The position numbers and the translations under genes are program-made. A model generated the notes under the pieces. It did not search any database. It had not been told where the DNA came from and saw only the letters and a list, made by a program, of their open reading frames with translations. Source: Lineus longissimus (lineage: Eukaryota; Nemertea; Pilidiophora; Heteronemertea; Lineidae). Taken from it: 64,000 nucleotides of DNA. Positions 47,150-57,380 of the stretch are shown piece by piece; the first letter of the stretch is position 1, and each line of letters starts with the position of its first letter. The stretch is taken from positions 9,309,501 to 9,373,500 of the forward strand of contig NC_088310.1 of the NCBI RefSeq assembly GCF_910592395.1, read 5' to 3'.

Positions 47150-48650
47150 TAGAGCCTTTGGTGAGTTTGGTCACTTGCGCCATTATCGATCAGTGACTCG
47201 ATTATCACCCAGGAATGGACGATTGTCATGATTGTTGGTCACTGGAACAAATGGATTGGATAACTCTGTGAGTAACGATGACCAATACAACTTGATTGGT
47301 TTCTAGTCACTGGTTGTAGGACACTTGCATCCGAAACTGCTGGTAATATTGCTGATAGTTCGTTATTTGAGCCATTATCAATCCATGACTCCGTTATCAC
47401 CCAGAATTGGGCTATTGTTGGTAAATCTGTTGGTAACTTGAACAAATGGATTGGATAACTTGGGATGATGATGACCAATATGATTTGGGTGGTTTTCTTT
47501 CGCAGTTATAGGACACTTGAATATCTGTGAGTGCTGACAATATTTGTGATGGCTTGTTATGTGAGCCATTGTAAATCTTTGACACAATTATCACCCAGGA
47601 ACAGGCTATTGTTAATCATTATCAAACAAATGGATTGGATAACTTGGGATGATGATTACCAATACGATTTGGGTGTTCTGCTGTCAAAGTTATAGGATAT
47701 TTAAATGTCTTTGAGTGCTGAAAATATTCCTGAAGATGCTGACGGCTTTATCGTTACTTGTGTCATTATCGATCTTTGACGCGATTTTTACCTGGAATTG
47801 ACGGGGTATTGTTGGTCACTAAAACAAATAGATTGAAATACTTTGGATGATGATAACCGATACCATTTGGGTGGTTCTTGGCACAGTTATAGGACACTTG
47901 AATGTCTGTGAGTGCTGCTGGCAATATTCTTGATGGTTTGTTACTTGGGACATTATCAAACATTGACTCAATTATCAGCCTTGGAAGGGCGATTATTGGT
48001 CACACAACAAATGGGTTGGATCGCTGTAGATAATGTTGACAAATATGATGTGAAATGTTTCTTATAACATTTATAGGACACTTGCATGTCCAAAAGTGCT
48101 TAGAATTGCTGATAGTTTGGTTACCTGTGCTGTCATCGATCCATTGACTCGATTATCAGCCAGGAATTGGCTATATATAGTTGGTAACTCATCAAACAAA
48201 TGGATTAGATCACTTGAGATGATGTTGACCAATACCATTTGATCTGGTTTCTCGTCTCTGTAACAGGACACTTGAATGTCTGATTGACTGCTGACAATAA
48301 TCCTGATGGCTTCATTGTTACTTGAGCCAATATCAATCATGGGCTTGAATATCACCCATATATGGGCTGTCATTGTTCTTTGGATCCAATGGATTGGATA
48401 ACTTTGGATGCTGATGACCAGTACAGATCCAGTGGTTTCTTGTTCCATTGATAGGACACTTGCATGTCTGAAATTGCTGAGAATAGGTGATAGTTTGGTT
48501 TATTGTGCTGTGATCGATGAAATGGGTCAATTATCACCCAGAAATGGGTTATTGTTGGTCATAGATCAAATAAATGGATTGGATCATTTGAGATGATGTT
48601 GACCAATACAACTTGAATGGTTTCTTGTCACAAAGTGCTGTTTATACTAT
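47150..48650. repeat. ~187-bp satellite-like array, 8 diverged copies
   Basis: AACAAATGGATTGGATAAC-type blocks recur near 47246, 47441, 47625, 47823, 48006, 48195, 48385 and 48565 (spacing 182-198). Each is accompanied by CAATTATCACCCAGGAATGG, TTATAGGACACTTG and GATGATGACCAATA blocks. The unit length is close to a nucleosome repeat. Minus-strand frames of up to 125 codons across it are by-products that change frame between units. Confidence 0.85.
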
Positions 48651-49794
48651 AAGAAACTGTCGAGTGTGGTCCAAATGATTTGCATTCATGCTAATAAAGG
48701 GGTTCTTGACTTTGACCACAGATGACAACAGATGGCGTTGTGTCATATATTTGCACTCTTCCTCCATTAGATCAACTTCTGATAGTGCGGCCAAAGAATC
48801 AATTTATATGGATCAAACGATTTCAGTGACGCTTTGCCAAAATTACCCAGTTGCAGTCATTCCAAAATTCTCCATCATCTTTCTTATCTTCTGCCCTTTA
48901 GAGAATGGCCAATAAAATGACACTGTTACATGTGTTATGGAATCCAATATCAACTTCAAACAATCTGATCATCTTCCAATAAATCGCCTGGGGCCGATAC
49001 AAGCTCCAGAATCTCCAGTCAATAGTAAAATAAGATGACTTTATTAGCTCTCAATAAATAATGCTGTCCTTTGGCTTTGGCAATCATCCCTGTTGTGAAT
49101 TGAGCCCTGAAACTGAACTCTCTTCGAGAGTTATTTCAAGGGTTCAAGACTCAAAGAAAATCCAATTTCGGATGTGGTTAATGACAGGTAAATAACAGAT
49201 AGACCCGCTTGTTTGCCAAGTGATACAATAGGGTGGGCCTAGGGGCTTGCTTATATCAATAAAGTTGGGTGTGAAAATAAAATATCTACCCCATGAATTC
49301 ATAGGTACATAGTGCTTAGCCATGTGACTTGGCTGTGAGGAAAGTTTACAAATTGAATGTCTGATCAAGTAGACAGTGCTACTCAATGCTGATCTGCTAG
49401 TATAGGCAGATGAACACTGCCCCTAATATACTGCTGATTCAGGCTTGGCTAATATATCAGAAATGGTTCCTGCAGATTTAACCGCAGCCACCATTCATCA
49501 AATTACCTGGTTGGACATTTTGTGATGTCTGGTGTATATCATGATTTTGTCCATAAGGAGTGCTTATTTTTCTAACCTGCTTCCTGATAAATTGATTTAT
49601 GATTCTCTCCTGGGAGGATATGATCCTGGCTTTATTGAAAAATTGTTTGAAACTGTGATTTATTGACCATATGTACAGGATGGAGTTTGTTTAACATTGG
49701 TTGTGTTCAAAATCTGGTTGGTTAAATCTTAAGGGGCATTCAGTCGATCCCAACTGGTTCCAATCTATAATGCATTTAACATGCATTACTGCGG
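48651..49794. other. No gene recognised
   Basis: Frames at 48688-48915 (75 codons, plus) and 49144-49386 (80 codons, minus) have no motifs. No repeats seen. Confidence 0.35.
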
Positions 49795-49956
49795 CCTGGG
49801 CTGAGTTGTTCAAAATAACTTAAGCTTTATTGGAGACGTTAAGTCTTAACGTGAAAGTTTTATTGTGTTTAACTAGAAGAGATAACGTCTTTATAAGGAT
49901 ACTTATCGAAACCGTTAGGGATAACGTGACTTTTTTGCTTTTGAACAACCGGGGTC
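49795..49956. mobile_element. Small MITE with TTGTTCAAAA inverted ends
   Basis: Left end GGCTGAGTTGTTCAAAA and right end TTTTGAACAACCGGGG are inverted relatives. The interior is rich in TTAACG, AACGTGA and GTTAAGTC motifs arranged roughly symmetrically. About 160 bp, non-coding. I recall similar GTTGTTCAAA-ended MITEs in other invertebrates, but I cannot name the superfamily. Confidence 0.5.
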
Positions 49957-50591
49957 TGATGAATTAGATAAATATATACACCTAAGATGTTGCTGTGGAT
50001 TATAAATAATAAATAAATAATAACAAAACATTAATTTCATCGGTGCCTTTCCGTGGGGCACCACGCTCAAGGTGCATCACCACTCCATCATATAGAAGTC
50101 TTCAACTCTGCAACAAGTTGCTTTGAAAATCTGATATGTGACGCAAAAAAAAAAAGAAGAACCCTGTCATCAGCAATAACTGCATGCTGTTTGCATTGAA
50201 ATTATGTATTCATTTCTCTTATGACACTTGACAGGTGGTATTCCAATACCAATGCCTTGCCATTTCCCTCTCAAAAAAAATCAATAATTGATTACAGGGC
50301 TTGAAGCAGCATGTTACATTCCTGTCACAGAGCATCCCTGAGAAAAGTCTATCCAGCTACCAGCTGACAGGATATATGTCTTCATGTGCTGCGAGTGGTA
50401 TCATGTCCTCAAGGCCAGCATCTTTACTTAGCTGTTCCGACATAGTTAATTGGAATGAGTGTGGTATATTAAGTATCACTGAAAGCTTTAATGGAATTGA
50501 TCGCATTTTCTGAGTGCCGGTAGTGCGATCATATTGAATCTTTAAAAATATTTATCAAGAAAAAAAAAGGTAAAGTGATAATGCGCTATTT
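49957..50591. other. No gene recognised
   Basis: Contains A-rich runs near 50141 and 50271. A 70-codon plus frame (50301-50513) shows no family features. Confidence 0.4.
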
Positions 50592-51040
50592 TTTAAAAGG
50601 TGTTAAAGGAGTACACTGTTTTTATTACCATGGTACTCATGGTCCAGGAAAATAGAAATGTAGTAATATACACAGTGCTGTAGTGCAGTTATTATGAATA
50701 CGAATATCTATATGATTTTTCTCCACAATGGCAATGTTCAGTACCAAAAATGTGACCCGCTCTACCAAAACTAGGCGCTTGTCGCATCTGAACTTGACAG
50801 GTTGATACGGACTTGTTGTTCATTTCCCTATTGTAGACCTTTTGTGAAATGTGACCAAATCAGTTTGTAATAGACTTCACAAAAGGTCTACAATAGGGAA
50901 ATGAACAACAAGTCCGTATCAACCTGTCAAGTTCAGATGCGACAAGCGCCTAGTTTTGGTAGAACGAGTCACAAATATATTTTGTCAGTACCTATTTACG
51001 CAGTTAATATTTCAATACACTCATCTTTAATTGTGAAAAC
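50592..51040 (-). repeat. Family C dispersed repeat, copy 6, split by a MITE
   Basis: In reverse orientation. The part before 50752 keeps TAAAGGAGTACACTG, TGGTCCAGGAAAA and CACAATGGCAATGTT. After 50972 the family resumes with GTCAGTACCTATTTACGCAG. The snapback MITE at 50752-50972 is nested inside. Confidence 0.65.
50752..50972. mobile_element. Snapback E-family MITE (97-bp inverted arms)
   Basis: Arms 50752-50848 and 50876-50972 are inverted copies matching at about 95 of 97 positions, separated by a 27-nt centre. Each arm equals one half of the ordinary E-family MITE (ATTTCACAAAAGG to the GTCACA end). The usual other half is missing and replaced by an inverted copy of the first. A transcript or single strand would form a long hairpin. 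Confidence 0.9.
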
Positions 51041-51535
51041 CAGCATCAAAACGACGATCTGCCATTTGTGCATCATCAAGATCTATAAAGGCCCCAGCTG
51101 TTCTGGTTGGTTTCGGGCAATTGTTAGCCAACATGTGACCACATTGTACATTATCAATTTCAAAGCATAGGGACATGCTGTACCAACAGTCAACCCCATG
51201 TCGTTTCATTTTAATTTTGCAAATTGTAAGTCGGGAGCTTATTCTTCATTCCAACTGATCACTGGTCCAATCTTTCTCCAGACAAGTTAACAACTGCTCC
51301 CTGGTCGCGATAACTCTTAATATCGGTGTCAGTATCATTGAACAATGTGATGAACTAATGAGTCTTGTTGGGTTTCTCTCCTGACATAAAATCCAGTCAT
51401 CCTCAATCTTATCAGTTCAGAAGACCGAAATATGAATAATAGAGTGAATTGCAAAGATATCAAGATGAATGATGAATGTGGAATTCCTCTCCTTCATTCA
51501 TTGTATGAATGTGTTGGAATTGATCTATCAATATT
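51041..51535. other. No gene recognised
   Basis: Short frames only, no repeats. Confidence 0.4.
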
Positions 51536-51728
51536 TGTGACCACGTGACAACAAAACAAGCCAGATGCCACACAGAAGATGAACCTAAATGACACCAGGA
51601 GATAATGGAAGAAATTGATGTACTCAGATTTCACAAAAGGCAGACAATAGGGAAATGAACAACCAGCCCGTCTCAACCTGCCAAGTGGAGAGCAACGTAT
51701 GCCTCGCTTTGCTGTGACGAGGGTCACA
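51536..51728. mobile_element. E-family MITE, copy 3
   Basis: Begins TGTGACCACGTGAC and ends GGGTCACA. The internal CACACAGAAGATGAACC and GATTTCACAAAAGGCAGACA match copy 1. 193 bp. Confidence 0.7.
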
Positions 51729-53114
51729 TTTGTCAAATGAAGAAGTTTGGCAAAATCAGCCATCATGGCCCTAGACGCCATCACGGTGCCAGTGTCAGCA
51801 TCAGTAAGCAATACGATGAACCATGTATCTTGTTTGTGTCTTACCCGACATGGAATCTGTTATCCTGACATCTTGTTTCTTATCTGTTCAAGAGTGTCCG
51901 GCAAATTGATGGAAATTCTGAATACGAATAACTCAAAGACAAGATCTGAATGCATCTGCCATTATGAGAAAGCATTCTATAGCTGATGCGGTAGTCCCAC
52001 TTTGTGTCTGTCTAACTGGCAGTATCATGGCTTCTCTTTCCGTTAAATATTTCTCTCAGATGTCCACTGAAAGGCTTATAGTAAACCCAGAAAATGTTTC
52101 CGGCCATTTTATTGTGATGGCAGTTTTGGGGAATATGTGATGTTGTTTTGCCCCTTACCTCACTATTTAGATAGTTCATGCCTACTCCAATACATGGTCT
52201 ATTGTCTTTAAATAAAGCATGCTCGCACCTAAGCCTAAATTCCTGTTGTTCTACTGTCTTATCAAAGGGGTCATCAGGGCAAATCTTGATAACATCGAGC
52301 ACCACGAAACAGCTCTCCTGGGGGTTGATAGGCCTAAACATTTAATGAATGTGATAGCAAATCTGTTCCAAGTATCTCCAGGAATCGTTTGGTGTATCAT
52401 TCACTGTCCCGATGCGATTGCGATGGCTTAGATGGAGACGATGTCCAGTTTGGCCTTTGACCAATAGATGTATGGTAAGATGGGGAACCTGCAATTGCTG
52501 CATTGAATGCTGTTGCTTTGGAATCCGCTCTCTGTGTTGTCATATGAAAGCTTTCTGTCACTCGGATATACAACGGCACCTTTGGAAATGTCTGCAGTGT
52601 ATCAAGGATCATTGAAAGCCTTTCTAGTGTGCCACTGCAGTTGGGCAACAATTGGGTTTAGTGCCACTATGGTTGGGCCACAATTTGGTTAAGTGCCACT
52701 ATGGTTTGGTTTCAATTGGGTTTTAAAATAATGCTACTGGTTTCAAACTTTGGGTTCTGTGCTGAAGAGCTGTGTCAAACTTGTGTCACCATCTAAACCA
52801 ACGAAGGATTTGAATATTCAAACTTCAATAATCAAAGTTTGGCTTGTCTGCATTGGCAACATAGAAAATCAGTTGGTCTTAATGGCACTCATAACAGCTC
52901 ATTTTTTACTGTTCATGCTCTGGACATTGTATGTTATTGAGCTGCTCGGTCTAGACTGCTCTTAGAGTAATCCAAATACTATGATGATATTGCAATCAAT
53001 TTAATCTCATCCGAAGAATGCTTGAAACGTATATGCATTCTGTGTATAAAATCATTAAGTTACACACTTGTCATTCTGGTAAACATCCGTGAAACAAGTA
53101 ATAAGAAGGTAGAG
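51729..53114. other. No supported gene
   Basis: Several overlapping frames on both strands between 51747 and 52692 (up to 109 codons) have no recognisable domain. Overlap on opposite strands argues against coding. A 32-bp minisatellite lies near the middle. Confidence 0.35.
52629..52726. repeat. 32-bp minisatellite x 3
   Basis: GTGCCACTATGGTTGGGCCA-type units begin at 52629, 52661 and 52693. Diverged by several bases. Confidence 0.75.
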
Positions 53115-53477
53115 TCAAATATCATATCCATGATCTGCTGCTGGAATGAAGTGGCAGCATAGTTCATTGTAACTCTCCACCCTAGCACGCCGAGTGGTTT
53201 TCTCAATGTTTGCAGTACTGGTAACCATTAGGTTGGGTACACTAACTTCTTCAGCAATGATGAAATTGTCTGATACCCCTCTCACCCTTTGTTTGTTTTG
53301 AACTCTTAGAACTTCCCTTGCAACCGATATTTCTTTGCGAAGCGCTTTTTTTACTGTTTGCTTATCAATTACGTTAGAGATATTGGCTTCCTCACAATCG
53401 TTAAAAATCAAAAACTGGCTGGAACTTTTATTAACTGCTTCACTAGTTGTCATAGCAATTCTGTGCAACTCGCGCAT
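53115..53477 (-). other. 120-codon open frame in the first array unit, product unknown
   Basis: Begins MRELHRIAMTTSEAV and is rich in charged residues (KKALRKEISVAREVLRVQ-like helix in the middle), with no domain I recognise and no signal or membrane segment. Neighbouring diverged units on the same strand encode relatives of the EANI...D-K-Q-T stretch, but in shifted frames (54853-55116). Either the array derives from a coding segment that decayed in the other units, or the frame is fortuitous. No splice or promoter evidence supports a gene. Confidence 0.2.
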
Positions 53478-53530
53478 GTTTTAAACTGAGAGAACTCAGG
53501 AGTTTTTTGCATCTTTCAGTTGAAGAGGCT

Positions 53531-53585
53531 TTTTAGCTCACCTCTTAGCAGAGGTGAGCTTATCCCATACCGTGGCGTCCGTCGT

Positions 53586-53671
<86 letters not shown>

Positions 53672-54711
53672 CGTCGTCCGTTAGCAGGGCACGTTTCGTA
53701 ACTGTTAGAGCTATTGAGTTGAAACTTGGTACACATGTACCCTTATGTGATGACACCTTGGAGACCAAGTTTCGGTCCGATTCATTTCATGGTTTGGCCA
53801 CCAGGGGGCCAAACGTTAAAAGTGGAAATATGCAATATCTCCCTTAATAGTTGTCGGGAAATTTTGAAAAAAATATGGTAGGTACTTCTAGCAAAGGTGC
53901 ATCAGATATCCTCCGGGTTTTTGATTTGACCTCCTTTTCAAGGTCACAGAGGTCAAATGGTGTAAATTGGCCATTAGGATGTAACGATGGCACGTTTCTA
54001 AACTGCAATGACTATTGATACCAAATTTGGTACACATTTACCCCTTAGTCAGGTGATCTCAGGGACCGAAGTTTGGTCCAATATGATTCACCACTTGACC
54101 ACCAGGTGGCAAAATCCAAAAACCTTAAAAATGTGATTATTCCTTAACTTCTTGCCCGATTGCCACCAATTTGATATCATGGGTACATCTAACCACCATA
54201 CAGTATATGTCACACAGGTTTTTAATTTGACCTTCTTGTCAATGTCACAGAGGTCAAATGGCGTAAATTCGCCGTCAGGCCGTAACTATGGCACGTTTCT
54301 TAACTGCAATGACTATTGATCACAAATTAAGTACAGATGTACCCCTTGGTCAGGTGATCTCAGGTACCGAAGTTTGGTGCGATCTGATTTGCCGTTTGGC
54401 CTCCAGGGAGGGGGCCAAATCCTAAATTCTTCAAAATGCCATTATTCCTAGTAATGACTTGCCCGATTGGCACCAATTTTATATCATAGGTACATCTAAT
54501 TCTAACAACCATTCAATGTGTCACCCGGGTCTTCTTTGATTTGACCTACTTTTCAAGGTCACAGAGGTCGAATGTACTGTAAATTGGCCATTTTGGGGAA
54601 ATTGTAATTGCTTGGACCTACATCAAACCTAACACTACATGACACAATACCATGCTCTTTATCCATCTTTCCTCCACATGAGGTGAGCACAATGGCCCTG
54701 GCCATTTCATT
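53531..54711 (+). mobile_element. Helitron-like element A3 (1.18 kb) with expanded GTC tract
   Basis: Same structure as A2: 5' hairpin 53535-53560, three internal modules, 3' hairpin AATGGCC-CT-GGCCATT (54691-54706). The GTC/CGT microsatellite is about 105 bp here (53577-53681) against about 50 in A2 and 40 in A1. The rest differs from A2 by only scattered substitutions and small indels. The arginine-rich frames over the microsatellite on both strands are by-products. Confidence 0.7.
53925..54572 (+). repeat. Three TTTGACCT...AGGTCAAA modules in A3
   Basis: Units at 53925-53957, 54226-54258 (the inner half-site has changed to ATGTCA) and 54540-54572. Confidence 0.8.
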
Positions 54712-55539
54712 TGTATCTTTCAGGTGAAGAGGCTTCAGTGCACACACATCTACTCTTCTCATGGAGTGGTTTTCTTACTGTTTGCTGTAGCAGTTGGTTT
54801 GGAGTGCGAGATATTGGCTTTCTCAAGATGATGAAATTGGGGAAATTGGCCGTTACTTCAGGCACTGCTTTGCATCATTTTGTGTCGATTCTAGCTGTGC
54901 TACTATTGCACGTATTGACCTTGGCAATAAGACTCTTGACAGGTTTGAGTTGAAATCTCTATTGTACTGTCCTCCCTGAGTGGTTTTATCACTATTTGCT
55001 GTATCAGTTTGTTTCGAGTCCAAGATATTGGCTTCATCGAAATGAGGAAATTGGTCGGTGCTTTGCATAATTTTGTGTCGATTCCATGAAACTGCTGCAT
55101 GTATTAACCTTGGCAACTGTCATGACAAGTTTGAGTGGAAGTTTCGATTCTACAGTCTTCCCTGAGAGGTTTGTTTCACTGTTTGCTGTATCAGTTTGTT
55201 TGGCGTTCTCAAGATGATGAAATTGGGGAAATTGGCTGGTACTTCTGTCACCCCTTCACTTGTTCTTGATGCCATGTCGGTTCTGTGCAATGTATGCATA
55301 AGTTGCCTTATCTATTCTACTTGCCTTATTGAGAAGTTGGCTCAATGTTAGCTGTATCAATTTGGTTGGAGCCTAAGCGGTTGGCTTCCTCATTGAGATG
55401 AAGTTTCTCAAGTACTGATACTGCCAGCCAGATACTTCACTCACTCCTTCACATGAAGAAATCGATTTTCGGCAAGTGCCCTTTGGCAGTAAAGTACATT
55501 ATAGGTAACATAAATAAATTTTATCTTGGCCTCTGCGTA

Positions 55540-55920
55540 CAACAATGTATGCCAGCTTATACCAGCGTGCTTTTAACGTATAAAACTTATACCAAACCTA
55601 TCCTAACTTATGTCAGTATACACCAGCGTGTTGGTGAAAATTCACATACGTTGGCATAAGTTACTGCTGTACATCATAGTGTCTCAGCAGCATTATACTA
55701 ACGTGCTTTTAACATATACAACTTTTACCAAACCCATCCCTAAGTTTTGTCAGCAAACATTTGGGTGTTGGTGAAAATTCACCGGCGGCATACATTACTG
55801 CTATGTCATTTTGTGACAGCACCATTATACCAGCATGCTTTTAACGTATAAGACTTATACCAAACCAACCCCTCACTCATGTTAACATACACCAGGGTGT
55901 TGGTTAAAACTTTTCTCTTC
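55540..55920. repeat. 132-136-bp tandem array, 3 copies
   Basis: CGTGCTTTTAACGTATAAAAC-type blocks begin near 55566, 55702 and 55834. Each is followed by CTTATACCAAACC, GTCAGxxxACA and GTGTTGGTGAAAATTCAC. Moderate divergence. Confidence 0.8.
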
Positions 55921-56654
55921 CTGTAGACATGGTAGAGGCTGATTTGAGTCAATCCTTCTTCATATGATTGAGAGGTGAACTCTTCTCTCTTAAGCGAACG
56001 TTACCTTTCCTGGTTCCTATTTCCCCCATTAAAACATCAGGTCACAATAGCTTCTCAACTTGGTATCTTCTTTTATTGCTAATTTGAGTTTTGTCCTGGC
56101 TTTGTAATGGAGAAGAAACACGTTGATGTAAAAGCATTAAGTTCGAAATGCAAAAAAAGCTTGTTGCAGTTTTATTGTCTTTTCTCATTGCAGAACATTG
56201 ACTGACCCTAAAAGCAATGGATTAACCTAAGGAATAGTAGTAATCACAGAGAATATCTTCTGTTTGGATAAACATTTGGAATAAGGTAAGTTTCTTCAAA
56301 TGAACTAAATATCATGGGTGGAGACCCTCGAGTTGCAAATACAGTAAAACGATAATTTTTCGTAGGCTATTTGTTTTTGCGAATTCACCGCCAGACGTGA
56401 ACTTAAAGAAGCATGATAGTTTCAGTTGTAATGCATACTGGCCACCCCTTAAAATCTGGCAGTGAAGGAGAACGATTCCACCCACAGACCATGAAAATAA
56501 GATGAGCAGAATTATTCAAGGAAAAGAGAAAAAGAAGATCATTAACTCATATCTTTCAGCCAGGTTGGTGGGTTATTCACCAAGATAAACTTGTCAACCA
56601 ATGTTTTCCTAAGAAGTTTTCTTCTGAGCCACGAAACGAAAAGTAAATTAATAT
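55921..56654. other. No gene recognised
   Basis: AT-rich sequence. The only frame of note (56542-56730, minus, 62 codons) runs into the repeat described next. Confidence 0.4.
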
Positions 56655-57040
56655 TTGGCGGCATTTTGTTGGCGCCTAATGGCGAACTTGGTCCGATTGT
56701 CAGGCTGGTATATTTAGTACCCATGCTCATATTTCTTTTTATCTTTGAAAGATTTGTTGTTACCGTCTAAGATTGACGTCATCGCCCTTTGTATGACAAA
56801 ACATGTGGAGTACCAAGGTAACAATAAAAATATAATCAGGCGAGTTATCCTATCCTATGACAAGGTGACCAGCAAGACATTTGCCGACATCGCAGATGCA
56901 AACCCTGATATAATGGATGTTTTCTTTCAAGCCACAAAGCCAAAGGGAATTTCATAATCTGGTAGAAGCTGGTTGGCACCTAATTGGCATAGAAAACAAT
57001 GCTGGTTGTCTTGCTGGTAAATATTTAGTACCCAAAAAGT
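56655..57040. repeat. Diverged duplication, about 305-bp spacing, around a 70-codon frame
   Basis: TTGGCGCCTAATGGC...GGCTGGTATATTTAGTACCC (about 56666-56720) recurs as TTGGCACCTAATTGGC...GCTGGTAAATATTTAGTACCC (about 56973-57035). The plus frame between them (56745-56957) has a charged, helix-like composition but no family I know. Confidence 0.5.
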
Positions 57041-57258
57041 TTAAGTTTGAGTTTATAGTCTGATATCAACTGCGGTAGAGGTGTCATCAGACTTCACACT
57101 TTAACCCCGGTCTATCCTGATACCTTTCATTGGAACTTAGATGGAACTGAGATGAGCTGCTCAATCATCTCTTCAACTTGAGCAATTCTGACGTATCCAG
57201 TCATACACATGGGTGGAGTAAGACAAATGGACAATTTAAGTTGTTGTTACCTACAATT

Positions 57259-57380
57259 AGAGTAGAACCTCTGTAATAAGGACACCATGGGGACTGAGAT
57301 GAGCTGTCCTTAATAGAGAGGTGTCCTTACTAGAAAGGTTGTCCTTAATAGACAGGTGTCTGCTAAGGGAGGTTCCACAA
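57259..57380. mobile_element. Pogo/Tigger-like MITE (family B), copy 6, inverted
   Basis: Left end AGTAGAACCTCTGTAATAAG and right end TGCTAAGGGAGGTTCCAC are the family ends in reverse order. Internal GTCCTTAATAGAGAGGTGTCC units are present. About 122 bp. Confidence 0.75.

Larger units (their letters stand above)
53115..55440. repeat. Diverged ~165-245-bp tandem array split by element A3
   Basis: An ACTGTTTGCTGTATCAGTTTG-type block recurs near 53352, 54777, 54990 and 55178, with a relative at 55343. Shared neighbours are AGATATTGGCTTCCTC, GATGATGAAATTG and GTCGATTCTG. Subtracting A3 (53531-54711), the units are spaced 165-245 bp apart. Confidence 0.65.

Noticed and set aside
51494-52651. Cluster of 60-109-codon frames on both strands
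   Set aside because: They overlap each other and a MITE, and none shows domain-like features.
53538-53847. Arginine-rich proteins over the GTC/CGT tract on both strands
   Set aside because: They are translations of a microsatellite inside a Helitron-like element, and similar frames occur at 8856-9185 and wherever the element lies.
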